Counted from the first letter of the stretch, positions 25,389-33,881 are shown. The stretch is 64,000 bases of DNA from Novosphingobium sp. (GCF_039595395.1 NZ_JBCNLP010000001.1:868001-932000), one strand, 5' to 3'. Numbers and translations: made by a program. Notes: generated by a model from the letters alone, not told the origin.

Positions 25389-25502
25389 CTCCCTTAAGGC
25401 GAATTTTTGACGGGAAGGCGTGCCCCCATGGGTCAATTTGCCCTAGGCTCCTCCTCTACAGGTGCTTTACAAGCCCGCGCGCTTGAGGGAATGGGGCTCG
25501 GC

Positions 25503-26428
25503 ATGAGCATCCCCCACTCTCACGCTGCCGCTTTGCCTGCCAGTTGGCGCGATTTTTTCGCGCTGACCAAGCCGCGAGTCATGACTTTGGTGATCTTCAC
25601 CGGGCTGTGGGCCTGTTGGCGGCGCCGGTGCGAATCAATCCCGTCGTCGGTTTCGTGGCCATTCTGTGCATCGCGGTGGGCGCTGGGGGTGCTGCCGCGC
25701 TCAACCAGTGGTGGGAAGCCGACATCGACGCGGGCATGAAGCGGACCCGCAACCGCCCCTTGCCCTCGGGCAAGATGGAGCGGGAGAGCGCGCGCGACTT
25801 CGGCGTGATGCTGTCGGCCGCCTCGGTGATGGTGATGGGGCTGGGGGTGAACTGGCTTTGCGCCGCCATTCTGCTGGGCTCGATCTTTTATTATTCCGTG
25901 ATTTACACCGTGTGGCTGAAACCGCGCACGCCGCAGAACATCGTGATCGGCGGGGGCGCGGGCGCCTTTCCGCCGTTGATCGGCTGGGTCGCGGCGACGG
26001 GGCATATCAGCCTGATGCCGGTGCTGCTTTTCACCATCATCTTCATGTGGACGCCGCCGCATTTCTGGGCGCTGGCCCTCTTCGTGAAGACCGATTACGC
26101 CAAGGTCGGCATCCCCATGATGCCGGTGGTGGCGGGTGAGCGTTCCACCCGGCGGCAGATGCTGGTCTATTCGATCCTGCTGCTGCCGATCACGCTGCTG
26201 CCCTGGTGGGTGGGCGATACGGGGGCGCTTTATGGCATCTCTGCCGCGCTGCTTTCGGGCGCCTTCCTGATCTTCGCGATTCGCGTCTGGCTGCGGGAGC
26301 GGCAGGGCGAAGAGGACCGCATGGTCCCCGAAAAGCAGATGTTCGCCTTTTCGGTCTTCTATCTCTTCGCGCTGTTCGGCGCGCTGGTGGCCGACCGCTG
26401 GCTGGTCATGCCGGGGATCGTGCATTGA
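25503..26428 (+). pseudogene. ctaB: Protoheme IX farnesyltransferase (heme O synthase) CtaB/CyoE, frameshifted
   Basis: CtaB adds the farnesyl chain to heme b, making heme o for conversion to heme a. The gene opens at ATG 25503 (MSIPHSHAAALPASWRDFF, then ALTKPRVMTLVIFTGL) and then loses frame at about 25608-25611. The rest continues in another frame (GLLAAPVRINPVVGFVAIL onward) to 26428. One missing base after the TG at 25608-25609 restores the expected TGLCGLLAAP. Everything after it is intact, including the prenyl-diphosphate Asp motif NQWWEADIDAGMKRTRNRP and FTIIFMWTPPHFWALALF. The organism needs heme a for the adjacent oxidase, so a sequencing or assembly error is at least as likely as real loss. 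Confidence 0.88.
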
Positions 26429-26580
26429 ACGAGAGTCTTGATCCTTCTGGCCATGAACCTTTCGACCCCGCCGAGGAACGCCGCCGCATCATCGCCGGGC
26501 GCAACCGGGCTTTAGGGCTGACCTTGTTGGCCTGCGTGGTGCTGTTTTTCGCCATCACCATCGTCAAGATGAAGCTCTGA
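26425..26580 (+). CDS. CoxF-like small membrane protein of the cytochrome oxidase operon
   Basis: A 51-residue protein that starts at TTG 26425, overlapping the ctaB stop (TTGA). It has an acidic N-terminus (NESLDPSGHEPFDPAEERRR), a basic patch (IIAGRNRALG) and one membrane helix (LTLLACVVLFFAITIVKMKL). Short proteins with this RN..LG-helix-TIV layout occur between ctaB and ctaG in alphaproteobacterial oxidase operons and are called CoxF; the assignment rests on position and pattern. It ends four bases before ctaG. Function unproved, presumed assembly. Confidence 0.75.
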   Translation: MNESLDPSGHEPFDPAEERRRIIAGRNRALGLTLLACVVLFFAITIVKMKL

Positions 26581-26584
26581 CCCT

Positions 26585-27145
26585 ATGAGCACCGCCCCCG
26601 CTTCCGCCGCCAATGGCAAGCTGAAAACGGGGCTGGCGGCGCTCGCTTTTGCGGCGGGCATGCTGATGCTCGGCTATGCCGCCGTGCCGCTCTACCGCAT
26701 GTTCTGTCAGGCGACCGGCTATGGCGGTACCCCGCGCCGCGCCAGCGAGCTGGAAGCCAGCGGCATGAAGGCACTGGTGGGGCAGACCATGTCGATCCGC
26801 TTCGATGCCAACATCGACCCCGGCATGAAATGGCGCTTCCGCCCCGAAAAAACGACGCAGACCGTCACCATCGGCGAGCGCAGCATGGCCTTCTTCGAGG
26901 CCGAGAACCTGACCGACCAGACCATCACCGGGGCGGCCAGCTACAACATCTCGCCCGATGAAACGGCGCGTTATTTCAACAAGATCCAGTGCTTCTGCTT
27001 CACCCGCCAGACGCTGCGCCCGCATGAAAAGGTGCGCATGCCGGTGACCTTCTTCGTCGATCCCAAGATTCTCGACGACAAGGACGTGAGTGATGTGCGC
27101 CAGATCACGTTGAGCTACACCTTTCATATCGCTCCGCCAACTTGA
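26585..27145 (+). CDS. ctaG: Cytochrome c oxidase assembly protein CtaG (Cox11-type copper chaperone)
   Basis: CtaG/Cox11 delivers copper to CuB of subunit I. The 186-residue protein has an N-terminal anchor (LAALAFAAGMLMLGYAAVPLY), the conserved YRMFCQATGYGG turn, and the copper-binding IQCFCFTRQTL motif in an immunoglobulin-like periplasmic domain ending in VRQITLSYTFH. Start ATG 26585 lies just after the CoxF-like gene. All family features are present. Confidence 0.96.
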   Translation: MSTAPASAANGKLKTGLAALAFAAGMLMLGYAAVPLYRMFCQATGYGGTPRRASELEASGMKALVGQTMSIRFDANIDPGMKWRFRPEKTTQTVTIGERSMAFFEAENLTDQTITGAASYNISPDETARYFNKIQCFCFTRQTLRPHEKVRMPVTFFVDPKILDDKDVSDVRQITLSYTFHIAPPT

Positions 27146-27269
27146 CTCAAGGCATGAAACCAGCGGCCACTATTGCCGTTGAATACAAGGCAAGGGCGCG
27201 ATAGAGTTCGAACAATGCAAGCGGGAAGGGGCCAAAGACGCCTCGCCCGCCAAAGGAGTGGGATGCATC

Positions 27270-28091
27270 ATGGCCAGTGGCAAGACGCACGACTATCATA
27301 TCCTGCCGCCCGATATCGTGCCCCTGGCCACGACCATCGGCGCTTTCACCTTCACCAGCGGCATGGTGCTCTTCATGCACGAGCTGCCCGGCGGCAAATT
27401 CGTGCCCTGGGCCGGGCTGGCGATTCTGCTGGCCGCGATGTTCGCCTGGTTCTCCAAGATCGTGAACGAGGCCAAGGCGGGCGATCACACGCCGGTCGTG
27501 CAGCTTCACCAGCGCTATGGCATGATCCTGTTCATCGCCTCGGAGGTGATGTTCTTCGTCGGCTGGTTCTGGGCCTTCTTCGATTTCTCGCTGTTTCCGT
27601 CCGAGATTTCCAAGGTTGTCGGCGGGCACTGGCCGCTCAAGACCATGGAAGCGGTGATGGATCCCTTCGATCTGCCGCTGCTCAACACGCTGATCCTGCT
27701 GTGCTCGGGCACGACCGTCACCTGGGCGCATCACTGCCTGATCCATGGCGACCGCGACGGGCTGAAGAAGGGCCTGTGGATCACCATCGCGCTGGGCCTG
27801 CTGTTCTCCAGCCTGCAGGGCTATGAATACATGCATGCGCCCTTCGCCTTCGGCAAGAACACCTATGGCTCGGCGTTCTATATGGCGACGGGCTTCCACG
27901 GCTTCCATGTGATCGTGGGCACCATCTTCCTCGCCGTCTGCCTGAAACGCGCCTACAATGGCGACTTCACCCCCCGCCAGCACTTCGGCTTCGAGGCGGC
28001 GGCGTGGTATTGGCACTTCGTGGACGTGGTGTGGCTGTTCCTCTTCGTCTGCATCTATGTGTGGGGCAATTGGGGCTTCCCGGTCGATTGA
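27270..28091 (+). CDS. coxC: Cytochrome c oxidase subunit III
   Basis: Subunit III stabilises the oxidase core. The 273-residue protein has seven membrane helices. Conserved signatures include HDYHILPPDIVPL, RYGMILFIASEVMFFVGWFW with the buried glutamate, GTTVTWAHHCL, YMATGFHGFHVIVGT and the C-terminal AAWYWHFVDVVWLFLF. ATG 27270 is preceded by AAAGGAG at 27252-27258; the in-frame GTG at 27258 overlaps that site and is rejected. Confidence 0.97.
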   Translation: MASGKTHDYHILPPDIVPLATTIGAFTFTSGMVLFMHELPGGKFVPWAGLAILLAAMFAWFSKIVNEAKAGDHTPVVQLHQRYGMILFIASEVMFFVGWFWAFFDFSLFPSEISKVVGGHWPLKTMEAVMDPFDLPLLNTLILLCSGTTVTWAHHCLIHGDRDGLKKGLWITIALGLLFSSLQGYEYMHAPFAFGKNTYGSAFYMATGFHGFHVIVGTIFLAVCLKRAYNGDFTPRQHFGFEAAAWYWHFVDVVWLFLFVCIYVWGNWGFPVD

Positions 28092-28447
28092 CCCAGCCTT
28101 CGCTCCTGTCAGCCGCAGCGCTGGGTCTGTGCCCCCGCTGCGGCAAACGCACATTGTTTGACGGTCTGGCCAGCTTCGCCCCGCGCTGCTCCGCCTGCGA
28201 GCTGGATTTCGCCGGCTTCAACATCGGCGATGGCCCAGCCGCTTTCCTCACCCTGCTGATCGGCACGCTGGCCTGCGTGATCGCGGGCTGGATGGCGCTG
28301 AGCATCGACCCGCCATGGTGGGTCTATGTGGTGACGCTGGGCCCGACCACGCTGGCGCTGATCGTCTGGGGGCTGCGTGCGGGCAAGGCAGCGCTGATCT
28401 GCGCCGAATTCCACCGTAAAGCCGCCGAGCACAGGATCGAGCCATGA
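28088..28447 (+). CDS. DUF983 membrane protein
   Basis: A 119-residue protein that starts at TTG 28088, overlapping the coxC stop as TTGA. The N-terminal zinc-ribbon-like pair CPRCGK...CSACELDF is followed by GFNIGDGPAAF and two membrane helices (FLTLLIGTLACVIAGWMALSI-like and WWVYVVTLGPTTLALIVWGL). DUF983 proteins regularly accompany coxC and surf1 in alphaproteobacteria and are presumed to help oxidase assembly. No direct function is known. Confidence 0.87.
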   Translation: MTQPSLLSAAALGLCPRCGKRTLFDGLASFAPRCSACELDFAGFNIGDGPAAFLTLLIGTLACVIAGWMALSIDPPWWVYVVTLGPTTLALIVWGLRAGKAALICAEFHRKAAEHRIEP

Positions 28448-29019
28448 AGCGCATTCCTATCGTGGCGACACTGGTCGTGCTGGCGGCGGTGGCGCTGATG
28501 ATCGCTCTGGGCGTCTGGCAACTCCACCGCCTGAGCTGGAAGGAAGGCCTGATCGCTCGCTATCAGGCGGCGATGAACCAACCTGTCCTCGACTGGCACG
28601 ATGGTGTCCCGCTGGGCGCGAAAGGTGACTATCGCCGCGTTCGCCTCGCCTGCACCCGCTTCGATGACGAGAAATTGGTCGGCGGTCGCAATGCATCGAG
28701 CCAATCAGGCTGGGCGCATTGGGCCACCTGCTCGGCGCCCAGCGGCAGCGTGACGGTGGTGGCGGGCTGGTCGCGCGATCTGACGCCGCGTGCTTTGTCG
28801 CCCACTATCGTAACGGGCCACGCGCTGGGCGGCGACAATGGCGAGGACATGCGCATCGTCGCCGATCCGCCGCTTGGAGGGCTGGAGGCCAATGCCACCC
28901 CCGATCCGCGGGATCTGCCGAACAATCACTTCTCCTATGCGGTGCAGTGGTTCCTCTTCGCGGCGACGGCTCTGGTGATTTACGGGATCGCGGTGTGGAA
29001 GAGGGGGAAGAAGGACTAA
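28444..29019 (+). CDS. SURF1 family cytochrome oxidase biogenesis protein
   Basis: SURF1 helps heme a insertion into subunit I. The 191-residue protein has the two terminal membrane helices typical of the family (IVATLVVLAAVALMIALGVWQ and YAVQWFLFAATALVIYGIAVW) with the WQLHRLSWKEGLI motif after the first and DLPNNHFSYAVQWF before the second. The central domain is shorter than usual and resembles the compact bacterial form. The start overlaps the DUF983 stop (ATGA), ending the coupled oxidase assembly run. Confidence 0.9.
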   Translation: MKRIPIVATLVVLAAVALMIALGVWQLHRLSWKEGLIARYQAAMNQPVLDWHDGVPLGAKGDYRRVRLACTRFDDEKLVGGRNASSQSGWAHWATCSAPSGSVTVVAGWSRDLTPRALSPTIVTGHALGGDNGEDMRIVADPPLGGLEANATPDPRDLPNNHFSYAVQWFLFAATALVIYGIAVWKRGKKD

Positions 29020-29113
29020 GCAGGGGGCGTTACGCCCCCTGCACCCCCGTTACGTCTTCCGGCGATAGGGCAGGGGCGCCCGATCCTTGTGCTCCGTCTC
29101 TCCACCCTCGCAT
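29020..29113 (+). repeat. Decayed copy C of the nested palindromic element
   Basis: Begins with GCAGGGGGCG-TTA-CGCCCCCTGC, a perfect 10-bp hairpin that keeps the TTA loop but changes the arms. It then has TACGTCTTCCGGCGATAGGG, a shortened core with CTCTCCACC, and ends abruptly at CTCGCATT. About half of the core and the right hairpin are missing. It starts at the end of surf1. Confidence 0.7.
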
Positions 29114-29209
29114 TATTTCCCTTCTACCCCCTGCAACCCCTTCTTCCTTGCGTCCGAAGCCCCAGAACGCTAACCGCCCACGCCAAAGAGGGCAGGAATC
29201 TGTAAAGCT

Positions 29210-30610
29210 ATGGACTATATTTCCACTCGCGGTCGCGCTCCGGCGCTGGATTTCATGGGCGCCACGCTGGCGGGTCTGGCGAGCGACGGCGGGCTTTATG
29301 TGCCACGCGTCTGGCCCGAATTCAGCCAGGCCGAGATCGCCGCGATGGCTGGGCTGCCCTATGCCGAGCTGGCGCAGCGCATCATGCAGCCCTTCGTGGG
29401 CGACTGCCTGACGCCCGAACGCCTGCTGGAACTCACCACCGCCGCCTATGGCCGTTTCGCGCACAAGGCCGTCACGCCGCTCAAGCAGTTTGACGAGCAG
29501 CAGTGGCTGCTGGAGCTGTTCCACGGCCCCACGCTGGCCTTCAAAGATGTGGCGCTGCAGCTTCTGGGCCTGCTCTTCGAGGAATTTCTGGGCCGCACGC
29601 CGCAGAACCTCACCATCGTCGGCGCCACCAGCGGCGACACCGGCAGCGCGGCGATCGACGCCGTGGCGGGCCGCGCCAAGGTCGACATCTTCATGCTGCA
29701 CCCCAAGGGCCGCGTGTCGGACGTCCAGCGCCGCCAGATGACCACGGTGCTGGCGCCCAACGTCCATAACATCGCCATCACCGGCAGCTTCGACGATGCG
29801 CAGGCCATGGTGAAGCGCATGTTCAACGACAAGGCCGTGACCGAGCAGTTCAACATCGGCGCGGTGAACTCGATCAACTGGGCGCGCCTGATGGCGCAGG
29901 TGGTCTATTACTTTGCCGCCGCGCTTCAGCTGGGCGCGCCGCACCGCAAGGTGGCCTTCAGCGTACCGACCGGCAATTTCGGCGATGTGTTCGCCGGTTA
30001 CGTCGCCGCCAAGATGGGCCTGCCCATCGAGAAGCTGATCGTCGCCACCAATGTGAACGACATTCTGCACCGCGCACTCTCCAACGGTGACTATTCGGCG
30101 GGCACCGTCACGCCCACTGCCGCGCCCTCGATGGACATTCAGGTGTCGTCGAACTTCGAGCGCCTGCTCTTCGATCTGGGTGGCCGCGATGGCATCGCCC
30201 TGGCCGAGCAAATGGCTGGTTTTGAATCGACCAAGGCGATGCAGCTCACCAACGCCCAGCGCGAAGGCGCCGCCGAGCTGTTCTCCAGCGCCCGCGTCGA
30301 CCCCGACCAGATGGCCGAAGCTATCCGCTGGGGCTGGGAAGCGACCGGCGAGCTGGTCGATCCGCACACCGCCATCGCGCTGCACGCCGCCCGCACCTCG
30401 GGCATCGCGGCGGACGTGCCGGTGGTGACGCTGGCCACCGCTCACCCCGCCAAGTTCCCCGACGCCGTCGAGCGCGCCACGGGCCGCCGCCCCGGCCTCC
30501 CGGCACGCGTCGGCGACCTGTTCGAGCGCGAGGAGCGCCTGACCGACCTGCCCGGCGACTATGACGCCGTGGCCGCCTATGTGGCCCAGCACGCCACCCC
30601 CAAGGCATAA
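29210..30610 (+). CDS. thrC: Threonine synthase ThrC
   Basis: ThrC is a PLP enzyme that converts O-phospho-L-homoserine to threonine. At 466 residues it is the long bacterial/fungal type. The opening MDYISTRGRAPALDF, the PLP lysine in FHGPTLAFKDVALQLLG, TIVGATSGDTGSAAIDAV and FSVPTGNFGDVFAGYVA are all conserved. It follows the oxidase operon and a decayed repeat. Its stop overlaps the next gene's ATG by one base (TAATG), which links it to the methyltransferase. Confidence 0.97.
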   Translation: MDYISTRGRAPALDFMGATLAGLASDGGLYVPRVWPEFSQAEIAAMAGLPYAELAQRIMQPFVGDCLTPERLLELTTAAYGRFAHKAVTPLKQFDEQQWLLELFHGPTLAFKDVALQLLGLLFEEFLGRTPQNLTIVGATSGDTGSAAIDAVAGRAKVDIFMLHPKGRVSDVQRRQMTTVLAPNVHNIAITGSFDDAQAMVKRMFNDKAVTEQFNIGAVNSINWARLMAQVVYYFAAALQLGAPHRKVAFSVPTGNFGDVFAGYVAAKMGLPIEKLIVATNVNDILHRALSNGDYSAGTVTPTAAPSMDIQVSSNFERLLFDLGGRDGIALAEQMAGFESTKAMQLTNAQREGAAELFSSARVDPDQMAEAIRWGWEATGELVDPHTAIALHAARTSGIAADVPVVTLATAHPAKFPDAVERATGRRPGLPARVGDLFEREERLTDLPGDYDAVAAYVAQHATPKA

Positions 30611-31506
30611 TGGCTGAGCTGATCCTCCAGCCGCAGCTCCTCCTCGGCGAGGGCTGGGGCGACTATGGGCTTGTCGATTCGGGCAACGGACGCAAGCTGG
30701 AGCGCTATGGTGCCCAGCGCTTCATCCGCCCCGAACCGCAGGCCCTGTGGCAGCCGCGCTCGGAAGAGTGGGACGCCCACGGCGAATTCGTGCCCGGCGC
30801 GGATGAGGATGGCGGTGGTCGCTGGTCTTACACCAAGCAGGTCCCCCGCGACGGCTGGCCGCTGGCCTGGCCGAATGGCGATGAAAAGGTGCGATTCACC
30901 GCGCAGTGCACGCCCTTTCGCCATCTCGGTTTCTTCCCGGACATGGCCCCCGTGTGGGACTGGATGGGCAGCATGCTGGGCGGCAAGGCTGACGCCTCCT
31001 GCCTGAACTTGTTCGGCTATACCGGCGTTGGTTCGCTGGCCTTGAGCCGTTTCGGTTCGGTCACCCATGTCGATGCCAGCAAGAAGTCCGTGGCGCAGGC
31101 GCGTGCCAATGCGGCACTTTCGGGCATGGATGCACGCCCCGTCCGCTGGATCATCGACGACGCCGCCAAATTCACCGCGCGCGAAGTCCGTCGCGGCAAG
31201 CGCTATGACGGCATCATCATGGACCCGCCCAAGTTCGGCCGCGGCCCCGATGGCGAGGTCTGGCGTCTGGAAGAGCATCTCCCCGGTCTGGTGAAGGACG
31301 CCCGTGCGCTGCTGGACGCCGACAGCCGTTTCCTCTTCCTGACAGTCTATGCCGTGCGCATGTCGTCGTTGGCTCTGGCCGGGCTGCTGGACGAGGTCTT
31401 CGCGGAGCTTCCCGGCTTCGTCGAGCATGGCGATCTGGCGGTGCGTGAGGATAACGCTGGCCGGGTGCTGCCGACGGCGATCTTCGCGCGGTGGCGGCGG
31501 GATTAA
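30610..31506 (+). CDS. Class I SAM-dependent rRNA methyltransferase (RlmI/RlmK-like)
   Basis: A 298-residue protein of the RlmI/RlmK (COG1092) group. A short N-terminal region (LERYGAQRFIRPEPQALW) precedes the Rossmann methyltransferase domain: NLFGYTGVGSLALSRFG (motif I), VTHVDASKKSVAQARANA (motif II), IDDAAKFTAREVRRGKRYDG and the catalytic IIMDPPKFGRG (motif IV). Relatives methylate C5 of cytosine in 23S rRNA, but the PUA domain of RlmI is not seen, so the exact target is open. It is translationally linked to thrC. A repeat follows directly. Confidence 0.88.
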   Translation: MAELILQPQLLLGEGWGDYGLVDSGNGRKLERYGAQRFIRPEPQALWQPRSEEWDAHGEFVPGADEDGGGRWSYTKQVPRDGWPLAWPNGDEKVRFTAQCTPFRHLGFFPDMAPVWDWMGSMLGGKADASCLNLFGYTGVGSLALSRFGSVTHVDASKKSVAQARANAALSGMDARPVRWIIDDAAKFTAREVRRGKRYDGIIMDPPKFGRGPDGEVWRLEEHLPGLVKDARALLDADSRFLFLTVYAVRMSSLALAGLLDEVFAELPGFVEHGDLAVREDNAGRVLPTAIFARWRRD

Positions 31507-31521
31507 GAATTGAAGGATGAA

Positions 31522-31752
31522 ATGCGAGGGCCATCGCCCTCGCGCTCCCTTTAATGTCTGCGTTGCGCTTCCGGGTTCGGCCTCAGAGCAAAGTCGCCGC
31601 GCCGCAGGCAATGTTTCCAAGGCGGCTCTTTCGGATTTCAAGCCTGCGGCGCCTTAGGTGGCGCAGGTGGAGAGCCGGGGAGCATCATCGCGGCGCCACT
31701 GTCTTCTCGTCGGAAGACGTCATGGGAGCGCGAGGGGGTAACCCCCTCGCAT
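31522..31752 (-). repeat. Nested palindromic intergenic element, copy D (reverse)
   Basis: Opens with ATGCGAGGGC-CATC-GCCCTCGC-GCTCCC. An inner CGCCGCGCCGCAGGC pairs with GCCTGCGGCGCC about 40 bases later, followed by CGTCGGAAGACGTCATGGGAGC. It closes with GCGAGGGGGTAACCCCCTCGCATC. Full length, 231 bp, opposite in orientation to most copies. Lies between the methyltransferase gene and folB. Confidence 0.87.
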
Positions 31753-31850
31753 CTTCTTCCTTCCTGCCTTGGCACCCCTTGCAACCACTGGACTCACCCC
31801 CCACAATTTGCCAAGCGCAACCTCTCTCCCAATCGACTGGAATATACCCC

Positions 31851-32222
31851 GTGGCCGACAGCCTGATCCTTGAAGTCGCCGATTTTGAAGTTGATGTCCT
31901 GACGGGCATCTACTCGGAGGAGACGGGCAAGCCGCAGCCGTTGCGCATCAGCATTCAGGTGCGGCTCAAGCCGGCGGCGCGCTATCTGCCCGATACGCCG
32001 CTGTCGGCGTCGAAGAACTATATGGATCTGAAGTTCGCGGCGAGCGGGGCTTTGCCGCAGGGTGTGCATTTCACGCTGATCGAGGCGGTGGGCGACCATA
32101 TTGCCGAGACTTTGTTCCTTCAGGACGACCGCATCGAGCAGGTGACGGTCAAGATCGTCAAGCTGGCCATCGCCGAGGGCAGCGAGCAGATCGGCATGAC
32201 CCTGACCCGCGAGCGGCCCTAG
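31851..32222 (+). CDS. folB: Dihydroneopterin aldolase-like protein FolB
   Basis: FolB converts dihydroneopterin to 6-hydroxymethyl-dihydropterin in folate synthesis. From GTG 31851 the protein is 123 residues. The pattern DVLTGIYSEETGKPQPLRISI, LSASKNYMDLKFAA and HFTLIEAVGDHIAETLFLQD with VTVKIVKLAIAEGSEQIG matches the tunnelling-fold aldolase family (PTPS-like); the glutamate in LIEAVGD is the pterin anchor position. The frame upstream to 31554 runs through repeat D and is rejected. Confidence 0.85.
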   Translation: MADSLILEVADFEVDVLTGIYSEETGKPQPLRISIQVRLKPAARYLPDTPLSASKNYMDLKFAASGALPQGVHFTLIEAVGDHIAETLFLQDDRIEQVTVKIVKLAIAEGSEQIGMTLTRERP

Positions 32223-32223
32223 A

Positions 32224-32268
32224 GCATCGTGCGAAAAAGTGGGAACCGGTTTTTCGCAACAACGATGC
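32224..32268. repeat. Palindromic GCATCGT...ACGATGC repeat, long form
   Basis: Outer arms GCATCGT (32224-32230) and ACGATGC (32262-32268) and inner arms TGCGAAAAA / TTTTTCGCA around GTGGGAACCGG. A shortened relative lies at 36824-36844. Similar palindromes are dispersed in alphaproteobacterial genomes. It begins two bases after the folB stop. Confidence 0.7.
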
Positions 32269-32285
32269 GACCCAAAAAGTCAGGC

Positions 32286-32618
32286 GTGAGCGATGCCATG
32301 CAGGTGATCCTTGTGGATGACCTGCCTGCTGCGCCTCTGGCGGCGGCGGCGTATTTTCATGGCCAGATCGTTCCTCTGATCGAAACGCGCGCGCAGGGCG
32401 CTGGCGGCGTAACCCTGCTGCTGCCTGCCGCCGATGACACGCATCGCGCGTGGCGCGCGGCGGCGCTGGGGGCTTTGGCGCGGGCTTTGGCGCCGGCGCG
32501 GATCAATGCTCTGGCCGGGGGGGATGAAGCGGAGCGACAGAGGGCTTTGGCCTTTGTCGCCGGGGCGCCGGGGCTGACGGGGCAGGTGCTGCCGCTGGAT
32601 GGCGCCCATGCGGGTTAG
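32286..32618 (+). CDS. Hypothetical protein, SDR-like C-terminal remnant next to folB
   Basis: About 110 residues (start GTG 32286 or ATG 32298; neither has a clear Shine-Dalgarno). The sequence looks like the end of a short-chain dehydrogenase: an alternating beta/alpha pattern (MQVILVDDLPAAPLAAAAYF, GGVTLLLPAADDTHRAW, AAALGALARALAPARINALA) and the C-terminal APGLTGQVLPLDGAHAG, which matches the usual SDR GLTGQ...DGG end. The NAD-binding TGxxxGIG motif and catalytic YxxxK are absent. Possibly a vestigial FolM/pteridine-reductase relative, which fits its place after folB. Function cannot be assigned. Confidence 0.6.
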   Translation: MSDAMQVILVDDLPAAPLAAAAYFHGQIVPLIETRAQGAGGVTLLLPAADDTHRAWRAAALGALARALAPARINALAGGDEAERQRALAFVAGAPGLTGQVLPLDGAHAG

Positions 32619-32633
32619 GTGGTAAAAGGAGCG

Positions 32634-33653
32634 ATGGCGTCACCGTCACCCCTTGCTCCCGTGCCACTGGTCGATCGTTTCCAACGCGCGATCACCTATC
32701 TGCGGCTGAGTGTGATCGACCGCTGCGATCTGCGCTGCACCTATTGCATGCCCGAGCGGCAGACCTTCCTCCCCAAATCCGAGGTGCTGAGCCTTGAGGA
32801 ACTCCATCGCCTGTCGCTGGGCTTTATGGCAAGGGGCGTGCGCAAGATCCGCCTGACCGGGGGGGAGCCTCTGGTGCGGCGGGACATGGTCGATCTGGTT
32901 CGCGCCCTGGGGCGCCATATCGGTGAAGCGCTTGATGAGTTGACGCTCACCACCAACGCCACGCAGCTTGCCCAGCATGCCGCCGCCCTTGCGGCGGCGG
33001 GGGTGAGGCGGGTGAACATCTCGCTCGATACGCTGGACCGCGCGCGTTTTGCGCAGATCGCCCGGCGCGATGCTCTGCCTTCCGTGCTGGAGGGGATCGC
33101 CGCCGCGCGCGAGGCCGGGCTGGCGGTGAAGGTCAACACCGTGGCGTTGAAGGGCCAGAATGAGGATGAACTTCCCGATCTGATCGCCTGGGCGCATGGT
33201 CAGGGTTTCGAGATCACGCTGATCGAGGTGATGCCGCTGGGCGTGGTCGATGGTGACCGCTTTGATCATTACCTCCCGCTCTCGCAGGTCCGTGCCGATC
33301 TGGAGCGCCGCTGGACGCTGCTGCCCGATGCCCATCGCAGCGGCGGCCCGGCGCGCTATATGCGTGTGGCGGAAACCGGTGGGCGACTGGGCCTGATCAC
33401 GCCGCTGACGGGCAATTTCTGCGACGGCTGCAACCGGGTGCGGGTGACGGCGACGGGGCAACTTTACGCTTGCCTCGGCGGGCGTGAGCAGGTCGATCTA
33501 CGGGCGGCGCTGCGGGGTGCGCAGCCCGATACGGCGCTTCATGAAGCGCTGGATCAGGCCATGGCGATCAAGCCCGAGAAGCATCATTTCACCATCGACC
33601 GCCCCGGCGCGCCGCCTGCTCTGGCGCGGCATATGTCGATGACGGGCGGGTAG
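32634..33653 (+). CDS. moaA: GTP 3',8-cyclase MoaA
   Basis: MoaA is the radical-SAM enzyme that starts molybdenum cofactor synthesis by converting GTP to 3',8-cyclo-7,8-dihydro-GTP. The 339-residue protein has the N-terminal [4Fe-4S] motif CDLRCTYC (Cys31, 35, 38), RKIRLTGGEPLVRRD, TLTTNATQL, the C-terminal cluster region NFCDGCNRVRVTATGQLYACLGG and the terminal GG (MSMTGG) needed for activity. AAAAGGAG lies close upstream of ATG 32634. It forms an operon with moaD and moaE. Confidence 0.95.
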   Translation: MASPSPLAPVPLVDRFQRAITYLRLSVIDRCDLRCTYCMPERQTFLPKSEVLSLEELHRLSLGFMARGVRKIRLTGGEPLVRRDMVDLVRALGRHIGEALDELTLTTNATQLAQHAAALAAAGVRRVNISLDTLDRARFAQIARRDALPSVLEGIAAAREAGLAVKVNTVALKGQNEDELPDLIAWAHGQGFEITLIEVMPLGVVDGDRFDHYLPLSQVRADLERRWTLLPDAHRSGGPARYMRVAETGGRLGLITPLTGNFCDGCNRVRVTATGQLYACLGGREQVDLRAALRGAQPDTALHEALDQAMAIKPEKHHFTIDRPGAPPALARHMSMTGG

Positions 33654-33656
33654 CGC

Positions 33657-33881
33657 ATGGGCGTGCGTCTGGTGTTTCTGGGGCGGCTGGCCGATCTGGT
33701 CGGCGCTGATAGCAGGGAGGTTGCTCCGGGTGCCTTGCCGGCGGTGTTGGGCGGTCTGCCTGATGGATTGCTGGGGCCTCGCGTCAAGCTGGCGCTGAAC
33801 GGCATGCTGGTCGGCGCCGAGGGGCTGATGCTGGCGGAAGGCGATGAGCTGGCCTTCCTGCCTCCCGTCAGCGGAGGCTGA
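33657..33881 (+). CDS. moaD: Molybdopterin synthase sulfur carrier subunit MoaD
   Basis: A 74-residue beta-grasp protein that starts three bases after moaA and ends in VSGG, the C-terminal Gly-Gly that is thiocarboxylated and donates sulfur to precursor Z. The N-terminal VRLVFLGRLADLVG strand and LAEGDELAFLPPVSGG end fit the MoaD/ThiS family. Its place between moaA and moaE makes MoaD the clear choice over ThiS. Confidence 0.92.
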   Translation: MGVRLVFLGRLADLVGADSREVAPGALPAVLGGLPDGLLGPRVKLALNGMLVGAEGLMLAEGDELAFLPPVSGG

